A stretch of 64,000 bases of DNA, taken from contig JALBWU010000006.1 in assembly GCA_022678445.1 (NCBI GenBank), positions 62,001-126,000 of the forward strand, written 5' to 3'. The DNA is from Candidatus Aramenus sp. CH1 (GTDB lineage Archaea > Thermoproteota > Thermoprotei_A > Sulfolobales > Sulfolobaceae). Each line of letters starts with the position of its first letter. Positions within the stretch are counted from its first letter, which is position 1. The translations under genes and the position numbers were made by a program. The notes under the pieces were generated by a model, which was not told where the DNA came from, made no database searches, and was given only the letters and a program-made list of their open reading frames with translations. Of this stretch, positions 19,556-28,807 are shown piece after piece.

Positions 19556-19933
19556 ATGGTCTCGTCTAAGCCCACAAAGCAAAGGAAGTTTATCTATAAT
19601 ACGCCTAATCACCTTAGAAAGCTAAAGCTTGTGGCACCTCTTTCCAAGGATCTGGCAAAAGAGGTAGGAGTAAAGAGGCTCCCAGTTAGGAAGGGCGATA
19701 CTGTAAAGGTTATGAGAGGAGATCACGTGGGGTTTGAGGGGAAGGTTGCTGGAGTGGATACAAAATCTGGCAGGATAGCTATAGAAGGCCTTACCAGGAA
19801 AAAGGCAGATGGAACCCCAGTATACGTGTGGATACACGCCTCAAAGGTACAGATTACTAAGCTCGACTTGTCGGATCCCAAGAGAAAGGAAATGATAGAG
19901 AGGAAGTCAAAGGCAAAGGCTCAAGGTGAGTGA
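19556..19933 (+). CDS. rpl24: 50S ribosomal protein uL24
   Basis: Assembly-initiating large-subunit protein with a KOW motif (VRKGDTVKVMRGDHVGFEGKVAGVD). ATG 19556 is preferred over GTG 19547 because the sequence AAGGTGAG, a good ribosome-binding site, lies just ahead of it; the protein then begins MVSSKPTKQRKF, normal for archaea. The stop overlaps the region where eS4 starts. Confidence 0.96.
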   Translation: MVSSKPTKQRKFIYNTPNHLRKLKLVAPLSKDLAKEVGVKRLPVRKGDTVKVMRGDHVGFEGKVAGVDTKSGRIAIEGLTRKKADGTPVYVWIHASKVQITKLDLSDPKRKEMIERKSKAKAQGE

Positions 19934-19935
19934 AA

Positions 19936-20661
19936 ATGGTCCACGTAACTAGGTATTCGGCCCCTTGGTTCTTAAGGATAAGCAAGAAGGAGTACAAGTG
20001 GACTGTAAGGGTATCTCCAGGTCCACATAGTTTACAAGCCAGCATACCCCTTAGTCTATTCTTGAGGGATTACCTTAAAGTCGCCACTAACCTTAGGGAG
20101 GCTAAGAACATAATTTCGGCGGGGAAGATACTTGTTGACGGAAGGGTAAGAAGGGATTACAGATACCCTGTTGGGCTCATGGACGTAGTTTCAATACCGT
20201 CCGCCGACCTTTACTTCAGGATAGTGCCGGACAACGCCAGATACATGAGGTCTGTGCAGGTACAGAAAGAGGAGGCAGGCTTTAAGTTAGCTAGGGTTCT
20301 AGATAAGAGAATAGTGAAGGGCGGAAACATTCAGCTCAATTTGGACGGAGGGCGCAATATACAGCTGGCTAAGGACAAAGCCTCTGAGTACAAGTTCCCC
20401 ACCCTTACTACGCTTAAGATAGCCATTCCGAATCAGGAAGTCCTAGGATATTACGAAGTTAAGGAGGGCAACTACGCCATCATAATCGGCGGTAAGAACG
20501 TGGGAAGGCATGGTACTATAGCGAAGATACAGAGGGCAACTTACAAGACGAGAAGGTATAGTATAGTTACTGTTCAGACAAAGGACGATAAGACGTACGA
20601 AACCAACTTGGAGAACATTATGGTTATAGGAAATGAGCAGCCCGAGATAAAGGTGGACTGA
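19936..20661 (+). CDS. rps4e: 30S ribosomal protein eS4
   Basis: Archaeal/eukaryotic small-subunit protein with an S4 RNA-binding domain ([12 protein letters not shown]-type helix followed by [32 protein letters not shown]) and a C-terminal KOW-like part ([11 protein letters not shown]). The ATG at 19936 matches the normal start [14 protein letters not shown] 19930 overlaps the uL24 stop and would add two residues. Confidence 0.97.
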   Translation: MVHVTRYSAPWFLRISKKEYKWTVRVSPGPHSLQASIPLSLFLRDYLKVATNLREAKNIISAGKILVDGRVRRDYRYPVGLMDVVSIPSADLYFRIVPDNARYMRSVQVQKEEAGFKLARVLDKRIVKGGNIQLNLDGGRNIQLAKDKASEYKFPTLTTLKIAIPNQEVLGYYEVKEGNYAIIIGGKNVGRHGTIAKIQRATYKTRRYSIVTVQTKDDKTYETNLENIMVIGNEQPEIKVD

Positions 20662-20662
20662 A

Positions 20663-21193
20663 ATGGCAGAGCAGGTTCAAGTTACTAAAAATCCCATGCA
20701 AGGGGTCAAGTTAGCCAAGGTCACTGTAAACATTGGCTTAGGTGAGTCTGGCGAAAGGCTAGAGAAAGCTTACAAGCTATTAGAAGAGCTTACGGGAGCT
20801 AAACCTGTCTATACAAAGGCCAAAAAATCAATCAAGGAGTTCAACATAAGGAAGGGACAGCCGATAGGCGTAATGGTAACATTGAGGGGAGAGAGGTCCA
20901 AAGAGTTCTTAAAGAAAGTGCTATCTGCAGTTAATTTCAGGCTAAAGGCGTCGAGTTTCGATAACGTGGGTAACGTTAGCTTTGGCATAGCGGAGCACGT
21001 GATTATTCCGGGGACTAGGTACGATCCTGAGGTAGGGATATTCGGAATGGACATAGCGATAACCCTTGAGAAGCCGGGCTATAGGGTTCAGAGGAGGAAG
21101 AGGAAGAGGAGTAAGATAGGCCCAAAGCAGAGGGTTAGCAAAGAGGAAGCAATGAACTTTTTAAGGGAAACTTTCGGTGTTACCATTATATGA
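20663..21193 (+). CDS. rpl5: 50S ribosomal protein uL5
   Basis: 5S rRNA-binding protein of the central protuberance. The product (176 aa) shows [56 protein letters not shown] and the C-terminal [38 protein letters not shown]. Starts one base after eS4 ends and overlaps nothing but the untranslated lead of uS14. Confidence 0.98.
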   Translation: MAEQVQVTKNPMQGVKLAKVTVNIGLGESGERLEKAYKLLEELTGAKPVYTKAKKSIKEFNIRKGQPIGVMVTLRGERSKEFLKKVLSAVNFRLKASSFDNVGNVSFGIAEHVIIPGTRYDPEVGIFGMDIAITLEKPGYRVQRRKRKRSKIGPKQRVSKEEAMNFLRETFGVTII

Positions 21194-21206
21194 ATTGGTG
21201 AGGAGA

Positions 21207-21371
21207 ATGGGCAAGTACAAGCCACCGGCTGAGAGGAGGCATGGAAAAGGGGTTCAGGAGTGCAGGAGATGTGGGAGTAGGGATTCCGTGATCCAGAAAT
21301 ACGGTATTTACTTGTGCAGGCAGTGCTTTAGGGAAGTTGCATACCCCATGGGCTTTAAGAGGTTGAGGTGA
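21207..21371 (+). CDS. rps14: 30S ribosomal protein uS14 (zinc type)
   Basis: Small-subunit head protein with a zinc ribbon. With ATG 21207 the product is 54 aa, the standard archaeal length, beginning MGKYKPPAERRHGKG; the CxxC pairs are CRRC and CRQC. The longer frame from 21177 would overlap uL5 and is not needed: GGTGAGGAG stands directly ahead of the ATG. Confidence 0.96.
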   Translation: MGKYKPPAERRHGKGVQECRRCGSRDSVIQKYGIYLCRQCFREVAYPMGFKRLR

Positions 21372-21377
21372 TAGTCC

Positions 21378-21779
21378 GTGACAAATCTAAACAGTTTAGC
21401 CAACGCGTTAGTCAGCATAAATAACAACGAAGTAAGGAGGAATAAGCAGGCTATCATAATGCCTGCATCAAAGCTGATAGTTAACGTTCTTAGAGTAATG
21501 CAAAAGGAGGGTTACGTGGGGGAGTTCGAATATATAGATGATGGAAGGTGGGGAAAGGTCACAGTTCAGTTGTTGGGCAGGATTAACAAATGCGGTCCTA
21601 TAACTCCTAGGTTCTCCCTGACTTATAGGGACATGATAAACCTTCCGGATCACATTAGGAGATATCTGCCGTCAAAGGAAATAGGCATAATTATTGTCTC
21701 CACATCAAAGGGAGTAATGTCGCATAAGGAAGCGGCAAGGCAGAGGGTAGGAGGAATAGCCCTCGGTTACGTCTACTGA
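21378..21779 (+). CDS. rps8: 30S ribosomal protein uS8
   Basis: Primary 16S rRNA-binding protein of the platform. Recognised from [45 protein letters not shown] and the C-terminal [35 protein letters not shown] start at 21378; 133 aa, normal for archaea. Confidence 0.98.
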   Translation: MTNLNSLANALVSINNNEVRRNKQAIIMPASKLIVNVLRVMQKEGYVGEFEYIDDGRWGKVTVQLLGRINKCGPITPRFSLTYRDMINLPDHIRRYLPSKEIGIIIVSTSKGVMSHKEAARQRVGGIALGYVY

Positions 21780-21796
21780 AAGGGGTGACATTTCAC

Positions 21797-22342
21797 ATGA
21801 TGGAACCTCTAATTTACGAGGAGCTTAAGATCCCTAGCTCGGTTAAGGTTGAGGTGCAGGATGGCAAGGTAATAGTTAAGGGCCCAAAGGGGCAAGTAGA
21901 GAAGGACATATCCCACGCTAAAGGTATCATAGTATCGGTATTCGGAGATAAGGTAACTTTTGAGGCTACCTTTTCCACTAGGAGGCAAAAGGCCACGCTC
22001 TACAGCCTAAAGAGGGAGATAGAAAACATGTTCGTTGGTGTTACTAAAGGCTATAGGTACTACCTAAAGATAATATTCACCCACTTCCCTATTTCGGTTA
22101 AGGTAGTAGGCAACGAAGTTCAGATCACCAATCTGATTGGCGAGAAAAACATAAGGAAGGCAAGCATATTGCCTGGAGTTAAGGTTACGGTAAAAGGGGA
22201 GGATATAGTCGTTGAGGGATCGGATCTAGAGAAGGTGGCGCAAACAGCTGCTAACATAGAATCCGCGTCAAAAATAAAAGGTTTTGACAGAAGAGTCTTC
22301 TCCGACGGCATATACATTTACAAGAAGGAGGTAGTTGAATAA
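21797..22342 (+). CDS. rpl6: 50S ribosomal protein uL6
   Basis: Large-subunit protein near the factor-binding site. The duplicated uL6 fold is seen: [27 protein letters not shown] in the first half and [28 protein letters not shown] in the second. The start is ATG 21797 or 21800 ([10 protein letters not shown]); the GTG at 21785 is also in frame but less likely. The last base is shared with the eL32 start codon. Confidence 0.97.
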   Translation: MMEPLIYEELKIPSSVKVEVQDGKVIVKGPKGQVEKDISHAKGIIVSVFGDKVTFEATFSTRRQKATLYSLKREIENMFVGVTKGYRYYLKIIFTHFPISVKVVGNEVQITNLIGEKNIRKASILPGVKVTVKGEDIVVEGSDLEKVAQTAANIESASKIKGFDRRVFSDGIYIYKKEVVE

Positions 22343-22743
22343 TGGTCTCGACTGAACTGAAAAGGATACAGAGGCTTAGGGCTATTTACAAGTCTAGAAA
22401 ACCGAAGTTTCTAAGATACGACTGGGACAAGTACTTTAGATTAGAAAGACAAGAGACGTGGAGAAGGCCAAGGGGAATAGACAACAAGACCAGGCTTCAC
22501 TTAAAGGGATTCCCTAAGCTGGTATCCTCGGGCTACATAAAGCCAAAGGAGATAAGATATAGACATCCATCAGGATTAGAGGTAGTTTACGTTAGAAGTC
22601 TGAGTGACCTAGATAAAATACCCGCAGATAAGAGAAAAAGTGTAATAGCGATTTTAAGCGGTAGCATAGGGCTAAAGAAGAAAGCGGAAATTATAAAGAA
22701 GGCTTCTGAGTACGGCATAAGGGTAGCCAATGGTGGTGTATGA
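22342..22743 (+). CDS. rpl32e: 50S ribosomal protein eL32
   Basis: Archaeal/eukaryotic large-subunit protein. The 133-aa product has KPKFLRYDWDKYFRLERQETWRRPRGIDNKTRLHLKG followed by PKEIRYRHPSGLEVVYV, the eL32 signature. Start overlaps the uL6 stop by one base; end overlaps the eL19 start by four. Confidence 0.97.
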   Translation: MVSTELKRIQRLRAIYKSRKPKFLRYDWDKYFRLERQETWRRPRGIDNKTRLHLKGFPKLVSSGYIKPKEIRYRHPSGLEVVYVRSLSDLDKIPADKRKSVIAILSGSIGLKKKAEIIKKASEYGIRVANGGV

Positions 22744-23198
22744 TGCCGGATCTTTACTTACAAAGGAGATTAGCTGCGGACATTGCTAACGTTGGCCTAA
22801 ATAACGTAAAGTTTTTGCCAGATTACTTAGACGAGGTAAGGGATGCCCTTACTAGGGAGGACGTAAGAAAGCTAATCGAGGAAGGAAAGATAATAATAGA
22901 GGAAAAGAGGGGGATCAGCGGATCTAGAACCAAGGTTAGGAGGAAGAACAGGAGAGTAAAGGGAGAGGGCAGAAGAACTGGAAGCAAAAAAGGCGGGAAA
23001 AACGCTCGTTCGAATAAAAGGGATACGTGGATTGCGAGGATTAGGAAGATGAGAGAGTACTTGAGGGAGTTAAGGGATAGTGGGACCATAGACAGCTCAA
23101 CCTATAGGTTGTTCTATAGGAAAGCTAAGGGAGGAACGTTCAAGAGTCTGGCTGATTTAAGGAATGCCTTAAGGCAACAGGGCAAGATAAAGGGGTAG
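22740..23198 (+). CDS. rpl19e: 50S ribosomal protein eL19
   Basis: Large-subunit protein forming an inter-subunit bridge. The product (152 aa) has LQRRLAADIANVGLNNVKF, the strongly basic linker with RTKVRRKNRRVKGEGRRTGSKKG and the long C-terminal helix. GTG 22740 overlaps eL32 by four bases; ATG 22743 is the alternative. Confidence 0.97.
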   Translation: MMPDLYLQRRLAADIANVGLNNVKFLPDYLDEVRDALTREDVRKLIEEGKIIIEEKRGISGSRTKVRRKNRRVKGEGRRTGSKKGGKNARSNKRDTWIARIRKMREYLRELRDSGTIDSSTYRLFYRKAKGGTFKSLADLRNALRQQGKIKG

Positions 23199-23204
23199 GT
23201 TCAC

Positions 23205-23798
23205 ATGGTGTCTGGACCAAATTATAAGGTTAAGTTTAGGAGAAGAAGGGAAGGTAAGACAAACTACTACAGAAGGTATGTCTATGTATTGAATAAGGCA
23301 ACAAGGCTAGTGATAAGGATTACTAACAAGTACATAATAGCTCAGATAGTGAAGTTTGATCCAAAGGGAGATAAGACCGTTGTGATGGTCCACTCGATAG
23401 AGTTAGCTAAGAAGTTTGGGTGGAAGGGTGATACCAACAACACTTCAGCTGCCTATTTGACAGGCTACCTATTGGGACTAAGAGCTAGGAATGCTGGGAT
23501 AGACTCAGCTGTGCTAGACATAGGACTTTTCACTCCGACGGTTGGCTCCAGGATATTCTACGCAGCCAAGGGCGCTGTAGATGCCGGTCTTAAGATTCCT
23601 CTAGGTGAGGATCTGAAGTTTGACGAAGCTCGCATAAAAGGGGCGCATGTAGCGGAATATGCGTCAAAACTGGAGACGGAAAATCCGGACAAGTTTAATA
23701 GGATATTCTCCGGATACCTAAAAAGAGGTCTAAATCCAAAAGATTTAGTAGCCCATTTCGAAGAGGTCTTAAATAAGATAAAATCTGGTGAGAAATAA
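23205..23798 (+). CDS. rpl18: 50S ribosomal protein uL18
   Basis: 5S rRNA-binding protein of the central protuberance. Diagnostic are YKVKFRRRREGKTNYYRR at the N-terminus and AYLTGYLLGLRARNAGIDSAVLDIGLFTPTVGSRIFYAAKGAVDAGLKIP. 197 aa, the archaeal length. Shares one base with the uS5 start codon. Confidence 0.98.
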   Translation: MVSGPNYKVKFRRRREGKTNYYRRYVYVLNKATRLVIRITNKYIIAQIVKFDPKGDKTVVMVHSIELAKKFGWKGDTNNTSAAYLTGYLLGLRARNAGIDSAVLDIGLFTPTVGSRIFYAAKGAVDAGLKIPLGEDLKFDEARIKGAHVAEYASKLETENPDKFNRIFSGYLKRGLNPKDLVAHFEEVLNKIKSGEK

Positions 23799-24442
23799 TG
23801 GCAGAGGAAGTTCCTGTAACTAACGTAGAGGAGTGGAAACCCAGGACTAAGATAGGGCAGCTTGTAAAGGAAGGCAAGATCACATCGATGAAGGAGCTTT
23901 TTGAGAAAAACCTGCCTATAGTCGAGCCCGAAATCGTTGACGTACTTTTACCCAATCTTAAGTACGAGGTCATTGATATTAGGGTAGTACAGAAGCAGAC
24001 TGATGCAGGGGAGTTGTCTAGGTACAAGGTGTTAGTTGTTATGGGCAACTTCGACGGTTACGTAAGCATTGGGTTAGGAAAGGCTAAGCAGTTGAGGGTG
24101 GCAATACAGAAGGCTGTAAGAGATGCCAAGATGAATATTATCCCTGTTAGAAGGGGTTGTGGTAGTTGGGAGTGTACATGTGGAGAACCTCACAGTTTGC
24201 CCTTTACGGTAAGCGGTAGGGCGGGAAGTGTGGAAGTAGTGTTGAAGCCTGCTCCTAAGGGGACTGGTCTTGTCGTAGGGAGCGTTTTAAAGACGTTGCT
24301 ATCTTACGCAGGACTGAAAGACGTTTGGTCTTTCAGCAATGGGGAGACTAGGACAAAGGAGAACTTCATTAAAGCTGGCTATAACGCCTTGTATAACACT
24401 TATAGGTTCGTTACTCCCGCAGACTGGGCTAGGAAGAGGTGA
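23798..24442 (+). CDS. rps5: 30S ribosomal protein uS5
   Basis: Small-subunit protein involved in decoding fidelity and mRNA unwinding. Two domains are visible: the dsRNA-binding-like part (VLVVMGNFDGYVSIGLGKAKQLRVAIQKAVRDAKMNIIPVRRGCGSWECTCGEPHSLPF) and the C-terminal half with GTGLVVGSVLKTLLSYAGLKDVWSFSNG. The CxxC-containing loop is normal for archaea. 214 aa. Confidence 0.98.
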   Translation: MAEEVPVTNVEEWKPRTKIGQLVKEGKITSMKELFEKNLPIVEPEIVDVLLPNLKYEVIDIRVVQKQTDAGELSRYKVLVVMGNFDGYVSIGLGKAKQLRVAIQKAVRDAKMNIIPVRRGCGSWECTCGEPHSLPFTVSGRAGSVEVVLKPAPKGTGLVVGSVLKTLLSYAGLKDVWSFSNGETRTKENFIKAGYNALYNTYRFVTPADWARKR

Positions 24443-24450
24443 ATGCAGTC

Positions 24451-24921
24451 ATGCCTAGTCCAATCCTAGTTATAAGGATAAGGGGATCAGCTGGTGCTCC
24501 CTGGAATATAGAAGAGACTCTTATTATGCTAAGGCTAAGGAGGCCTTTCAACGGCATGATATATCCCAATACTCCCGCAGTAGTGGGTATGTTAAGGAAG
24601 GTTCAGTCCTATGTCACGTGGGGCGAGATAGATCAACAGACTTTAGAGCTAGTAATGGAGAGATTAAGGACTAGGAACGGCAAGAAGCTCAGTGACGACG
24701 TGGCCAAGAAAGTTTTGGGGATGAGCCTCGATGAACTAAAGAGAGGAATACTTGAAGGAAAAGTCTACGTGAACAAGTTAGATAATGTGTTAAGCCTTCC
24801 ATTACGTTTCCACCCGCCCAGAGGGGGGTTTAAGGGCAAAGTTAACGCTCCCTTTGGAGCAGGTGGAGAATTCGGGTATAGGGGAAGTAAGATATTAGAA
24901 CTCGTGAGGAGGATGGTGTAA
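24451..24921 (+). CDS. rpl30: 50S ribosomal protein uL30
   Basis: Large-subunit protein. ATG 24451 gives MPSPILVIRIRGSAGAPWNIEETL and LRLRRPFNGMIYPNTPAVVGMLRKVQSYVTWGEID, the archaeal uL30 pattern, with the long C-terminal domain (LPLRFHPPRGGFKGKVNAPFGAGGEFGYRG) that binds rRNA. GTG 24439 overlaps the uS5 stop and would add four residues. Confidence 0.97.
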   Translation: MPSPILVIRIRGSAGAPWNIEETLIMLRLRRPFNGMIYPNTPAVVGMLRKVQSYVTWGEIDQQTLELVMERLRTRNGKKLSDDVAKKVLGMSLDELKRGILEGKVYVNKLDNVLSLPLRFHPPRGGFKGKVNAPFGAGGEFGYRGSKILELVRRMV

Positions 24922-24922
24922 A

Positions 24923-25357
24923 ATGGTGGTAAGAAGGCAAAAGAAGACCAGGAAAATGAGAGGCCACAGGACTATGGGCTGGGGTGCAAAGACGCAGCAC
25001 AGGGACAGAGGAAAGGAAGGAGGAAGGCAAGTGGGTATGCACAAGCACAAGTGGTCTTGGCTAGTAAAGTACGGCAAGGACTGGTACGGTAAGCATGGAT
25101 TTGTAAATCCCACGTCAGCGGAGAAAACAGTTATAACGTTGAGGCAACTAAGCGAAATGATAACCAACGGTAAAATTCAAGTAGAGATGAAGGATGGAAA
25201 GATATACGTTGACTTGACTAAACTAGGGTACGAGAAATTGCTCGGAGGCGGGGGAGCAAGTATGCCCCTAGTTGTAAGGGTAGCAGAAGCCACTGAACTC
25301 GCTAAGAGTAAAATAGAGAAGGCAGGAGGCCAACTTGTCCTGGAACAAAAGGAGTGA
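24923..25357 (+). CDS. rpl15: 50S ribosomal protein uL15
   Basis: Large-subunit protein with a glycine- and arginine-rich, rRNA-embedded N-terminus (KKTRKMRGHRTMGWGAKTQHRDRGKEGGRQVG) and a C-terminal globular domain ending in ATELAKSKIEKAGGQLVLE. 144 aa. It is the last ribosomal gene before secY; a T-rich run right after its stop suggests that some transcripts end here. Confidence 0.98.
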   Translation: MVVRRQKKTRKMRGHRTMGWGAKTQHRDRGKEGGRQVGMHKHKWSWLVKYGKDWYGKHGFVNPTSAEKTVITLRQLSEMITNGKIQVEMKDGKIYVDLTKLGYEKLLGGGGASMPLVVRVAEATELAKSKIEKAGGQLVLEQKE

Positions 25358-25371
25358 TTTTTGTTTTAATC
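25358..25371 (+). terminator. T-rich terminator after uL15
   Basis: The bases immediately after the uL15 stop read TTTTTGTTTT. Short U-runs without a stem are the usual transcription terminator in Sulfolobales. secY has its own promoter about 80 bases downstream. Confidence 0.4.
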
Positions 25372-25447
25372 ACGGATAGTTTTGAAAAGGCCTTCTATTT
25401 TTATCTTACGTAAGCTTCTGCTATTAACGCGTTCTTTTGCGGGATAG

Positions 25448-25458
25448 AAAATATAAAC
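25448..25458 (+). promoter_or_regulatory. TATA box of secY
   Basis: AAATATAAACC preceded by purines (a BRE-like GATAGAA) in the uL15-secY gap. The predicted start of transcription is near 25480, giving a leader of only a few bases before the ATG at 25487. Confidence 0.5.
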
Positions 25459-25486
25459 CGGTTTTGCAAAGGATTGTTGAACATTT

Positions 25487-26887
25487 ATGTCATTTATGGA
25501 CTCTTTAGCGAAACTGGGGCAAGTACTGCCAGCAGTAACAAAGCCGTCTCAGAAACCTTCGCTAAACCAGAAGCTAATATGGTCTATTGTTGCAGTGGCC
25601 ATCTACCTCGTTATGTCATCCGTGCCCCTTTATGGCCTTCAAGTGTCTAACTCGTCTTTTTTCAGCAATTTCCTTCTTGAACAAGTTATATTCGCATCTA
25701 CTGCAGGGACATTAGCACAACTCGGCATAGGTCCCATCATTACCGCTGGTTTAATAATGCAGATCCTGGTAGGGTCCAAGCTCATTAACATGAACCTAAA
25801 TGACGAGGAGGATAGGGCTAAGTTTACGGAAGCGCAAAAAGGCCTAGCGTTCATATTCATAATTATTGAGGCTTTTCTATTTGGCTTCGCACTGGCAGGA
25901 AATTCTGGCCTCTCGAGGTTAGATTTTGCCTCTATTATAGCAGGCCAACTAATAGTTGCAACGTTCTTCATACTGCTTTTGGACGAGATGATCCAGAAGG
26001 GATGGGGGCTCGGATCCGGAGTTAGCCTATTCATATTAGCTGGAGTCATGAAGATAATGTTCTGGTACATGTTCGGAATCGTCACGGTCTCTTCTCAAAA
26101 CCTTCCAGTTGGTTTCTTCCCATCCCTTGTCTCTACCGTGGTTTCTCACAGTAATATCCTTGAGCTCGTAGTAAACACAACGAAGCCCTTCCAGCCCGAT
26201 TTAGTGGGATTGGTCTCTACTGTAGGGCTTACAATACTTATAATATACTTGGAGTCCATAAACATAAACATTCCAGTAACTTCTCAAAAGCTCAGGGGAA
26301 TAAGGAGGACCATTCCCCTAAATTTCCTATATGTAAGTAGCATTCCAGTTATATTCGTAAGCGTGTTAGGTGCAGACATCGAGCTTTTCTCCACCTTGGC
26401 CTCGTACGTTTCTCCAGGCGTGCAGAGGGTGCTAAATGCCATAGATTCTGCGTTTGTGTTCCCTCCGCCTAATACGACCATCCCGCATAGCGTTTACGCT
26501 CTTGTCGAGGATCCGGTAGGTGCGATAGTGTACGCTCTGGTGTTTCTAGTGTTAGGGATAATATTTGGGCTAGTGTGGGTGGAGGTTGCCGGCTTAGACC
26601 CGGCTACCCAAGCTAGGTCCCTAGTCGATGCTGGGATAGAGATTCCAGGAATGAGGAGCAATCCAAGAGTTATAGAGGGCATACTCGCAAGGTACATATA
26701 CCCGCTGGCCTTCTTCAGCTCAGTGATAGTTAGCCTCATCGCGGTAGTAGCCACATTCTTAGGAGTATACGGGACGGGTGTGGGACTTATACTTGCAGTG
26801 TCTATAGCCATGCAGTACTACAGCCTGCTAGCCTACGAGAGGTCGATAGAGATGTATCCTTTATTAAAGAGAATTATCGGTGAATAA
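25487..26887 (+). CDS. secY: Protein translocase subunit SecY
   Basis: Channel-forming subunit of the SecYEG/Sec61 translocon. The 466-aa protein has ten predicted membrane helices, the plug region after TM1 (SVPLYGLQVSNSSFF), the second signature around GWGLGSGVSLFILAGVM, and YLESININIPVTSQKLRGIRRTIPLNFLYVSSIPVIF leading to the cytoplasmic loops that bind the ribosome. It has its own promoter and is followed 13 bases later by adkA, the usual archaeal order. Confidence 0.98.
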   Translation: MSFMDSLAKLGQVLPAVTKPSQKPSLNQKLIWSIVAVAIYLVMSSVPLYGLQVSNSSFFSNFLLEQVIFASTAGTLAQLGIGPIITAGLIMQILVGSKLINMNLNDEEDRAKFTEAQKGLAFIFIIIEAFLFGFALAGNSGLSRLDFASIIAGQLIVATFFILLLDEMIQKGWGLGSGVSLFILAGVMKIMFWYMFGIVTVSSQNLPVGFFPSLVSTVVSHSNILELVVNTTKPFQPDLVGLVSTVGLTILIIYLESININIPVTSQKLRGIRRTIPLNFLYVSSIPVIFVSVLGADIELFSTLASYVSPGVQRVLNAIDSAFVFPPPNTTIPHSVYALVEDPVGAIVYALVFLVLGIIFGLVWVEVAGLDPATQARSLVDAGIEIPGMRSNPRVIEGILARYIYPLAFFSSVIVSLIAVVATFLGVYGTGVGLILAVSIAMQYYSLLAYERSIEMYPLLKRIIGE

Positions 26888-26900
26888 TAGTGGTGGGTGA

Positions 26901-27494
26901 ATGGAAATGAAAATGGGCATCGTAACTGGAATCCCTGGAGTGGGGAAGACTACTGTACTATCTACTGTGGCAGAAATACTTCAAGAGAAGAAGGTCCCGT
27001 TCAAGGTTATGAATTTTGGCGACTACATGTTAAGGACCGCAGTGGAGAAAAAATACGTAAATAACAGGGACGAAATAAGGAAGTTATCCCTGGAAAAGCA
27101 GAGGGAATTACAGCAGGAAGCTGCTAGGCAGATAGTTAAGGACGCGGAGGCCCTAGGGGAAAATGGGCTTAGTTTTATAGACACTCACGCAGTGATTAGA
27201 ACCTCATCAGGTTATTTGCCCGGATTACCTAAGCACATTATTGAAATACTATCTCCCTTGGTTATATTTCTGATAGAGAGCAACCCAAACGAGATTTTGA
27301 GAAGACAGCAAAAGGACTCGTCTAGGCAGAGGGCAGACTACAGTAGCGTGGATGTAATAAATGAAGTAATGGACTTCGCAAGATATGCTGCTATGGCTTC
27401 TGCTGTACTAGTAGGGGCTTCAGTCAAAATCGTGAATAACGTTGAAGGGGATCCAAAGGTAGCTGCGAACGAAATTATTAAGACATTGATGTGA
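26901..27494 (+). CDS. adkA: Archaeal-type adenylate kinase AdkA
   Basis: Converts ATP + AMP to 2 ADP. It belongs to the trimeric archaeal AdkA family, unrelated in detail to bacterial Adk: P-loop [11 protein letters not shown] near the N-terminus, [37 protein letters not shown] and [13 protein letters not shown] (lid arginines). Start ATG 26901 or ATG 26910. Length 197 aa is normal. It lies between secY and the DUF106 gene, with the stop two bases from the next start. Confidence 0.96.
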   Translation: MEMKMGIVTGIPGVGKTTVLSTVAEILQEKKVPFKVMNFGDYMLRTAVEKKYVNNRDEIRKLSLEKQRELQQEAARQIVKDAEALGENGLSFIDTHAVIRTSSGYLPGLPKHIIEILSPLVIFLIESNPNEILRRQQKDSSRQRADYSSVDVINEVMDFARYAAMASAVLVGASVKIVNNVEGDPKVAANEIIKTLM

Positions 27495-27495
27495 G

Positions 27496-27939
27496 ATGGG
27501 GTACCAAATCTTAGGTATCATTTTGTTATCTTTTTTGTCAAATTTTATAATATATATCATATATAGGAGTTTTATACAACGCAAACTATCGGACGCTATA
27601 AGGATGCTTGAATATTACAACTCGAGGCTGGAGAGGGTGGTCTCTCCCAAGAGAAAGGAAAAAGTGTATAAAAAGGTTTCATCGGAAATTAAGACCTACA
27701 ACTCTAGGTTGTATAAGTATTCTTTTGTCCAGTCTGTTCTTCTTATAGCTTTCTACATGATCGACCTCTTCGTTATATTGACATACTTTGTGGTCCCAGT
27801 CAGTTTTCCCTATTACGTCCCATACCTCACCCTCGAGAAAGATGGTCAGTACTATCTAGACCTGGGTTACCTACTCGTATTTATATTGTCGTTCATACTT
27901 TTCACGCCTATTTCGTTAAGACGCCCGAAGATTATTTAA
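27496..27939 (+). CDS. DUF106/EMC3-type membrane insertase homologue
   Basis: Membrane protein of the DUF106 family, archaeal relatives of YidC/Oxa1/EMC3/TMCO1 that help insert membrane proteins. Three hydrophobic segments are seen: residues 3-24, 77-100 and 123-140, with a basic, coiled-coil-like cytoplasmic stretch between the first two (IQRKLSDAIRMLEYYNSRLERV ...), as expected for the family. Placement right after secY-adkA is the conserved archaeal context and supports a job next to the translocon. Primary sequence is divergent, so the call leans on topology and position. Confidence 0.75.
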   Translation: MGYQILGIILLSFLSNFIIYIIYRSFIQRKLSDAIRMLEYYNSRLERVVSPKRKEKVYKKVSSEIKTYNSRLYKYSFVQSVLLIAFYMIDLFVILTYFVVPVSFPYYVPYLTLEKDGQYYLDLGYLLVFILSFILFTPISLRRPKII

Positions 27940-27969
27940 GCCATTAGAATTATCTAAAATTGGTCACTT

Positions 27970-28233
27970 ATGCCTAGACCCGCACTTAGGTCAAGGTCAC
28001 TTAGAAAGATAAGCGTTAAGCTACCAAGTGGTAGGTCTGCTACACACTACGAGAGGAGGAAGAACTCTGAGGCAGTCTGTGCAATGTGCAAAAGGCCTTT
28101 GAGGGGAGTACCCACCAATGGGGTAAACAAGCTGAGCAAGACTAAGAAGCGCCCTCAAAGGATGTTCGGAGGTTACCTCTGCCACTCTTGCCTGGAGAAG
28201 TTAATTAAGTCCTCCTTGAGAGGAAATTCATGA
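27970..28233 (+). CDS. rpl34e: 50S ribosomal protein eL34
   Basis: Archaeal/eukaryotic large-subunit zinc-ribbon protein. The 87-aa product begins [21 protein letters not shown] and has CxxC pairs CAMC and CHSC. The stop overlaps the cmk start by four bases. A TTTAAG element about 34 bases upstream, at the end of the DUF106 gene, may act as a TATA box. Confidence 0.97.
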   Translation: MPRPALRSRSLRKISVKLPSGRSATHYERRKNSEAVCAMCKRPLRGVPTNGVNKLSKTKKRPQRMFGGYLCHSCLEKLIKSSLRGNS

Positions 28234-28754
28234 TAGTTTTGATAAGTGGTCCTTCTGGTAGCGGAAAGACCACAGTTGCTAGGTCTCTTTCTGCAAAGCT
28301 AAACTTGGATTACGTCTCCGCAGGAGAACTATTTAGGCAAGTCGCTAAGTCTATGGGAAAGGACATCTTGGATCTAAACCTTGAGGCAGAAAAGGACTTT
28401 TCCATAGACAAGGAAATAGACAGGAAAATATTTGAAAGGGCACTTAAGGGTAACGTTGTAATAGAGTCCCATATTGTGGGTTGGCTTTTGAGGGACTTGT
28501 CTGACGTTAGCGTCTACCTATGGGCGCCTGTGGAGGAGAGGGCAAGGAGAATTTCTATTAGGGATAACCTTCCCTACCGGGAAGCCCTTAAAAAGGTTAT
28601 AGCTAGAGAAGACAGCCACGGGAGTAGGTTCTGGAAGTACTACGGTGTTGATTTTTCTGACCTTTCCGCTTACGATCTCACTCTCAACACCTTTGGGTTA
28701 ACGGCAGAAAAGGTAGTTGAAATAATCCTCCAATACATTCACTCCAAGAAATAG
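28230..28754 (+). CDS. cmk: Cytidylate kinase
   Basis: Phosphorylates CMP and dCMP. It is the short archaeal form: P-loop [13 protein letters not shown] at the N-terminus, the nucleotide-binding [24 protein letters not shown] and the arginine-rich lid region [26 protein letters not shown]. 174 aa. Overlaps eL34 by four bases, the standard archaeal pairing. Confidence 0.95.
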   Translation: MIVLISGPSGSGKTTVARSLSAKLNLDYVSAGELFRQVAKSMGKDILDLNLEAEKDFSIDKEIDRKIFERALKGNVVIESHIVGWLLRDLSDVSVYLWAPVEERARRISIRDNLPYREALKKVIAREDSHGSRFWKYYGVDFSDLSAYDLTLNTFGLTAEKVVEIILQYIHSKK

Positions 28755-28774
28755 TTTTGTTAATCTCTCAACTG

Positions 28775-28784
28775 CTTTTAAACG
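28775..28784 (+). promoter_or_regulatory. TATA box of the ced operon
   Basis: CTTTTAAACG centred 28 bases before TTG 28808. This decides between the upstream in-frame TTG at 28757 and TTG 28808: only the latter is consistent with a leaderless transcript from this promoter. Confidence 0.5.
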
Positions 28785-28807
28785 TTAGAGAAGAACGGTG
28801 CGAGCAG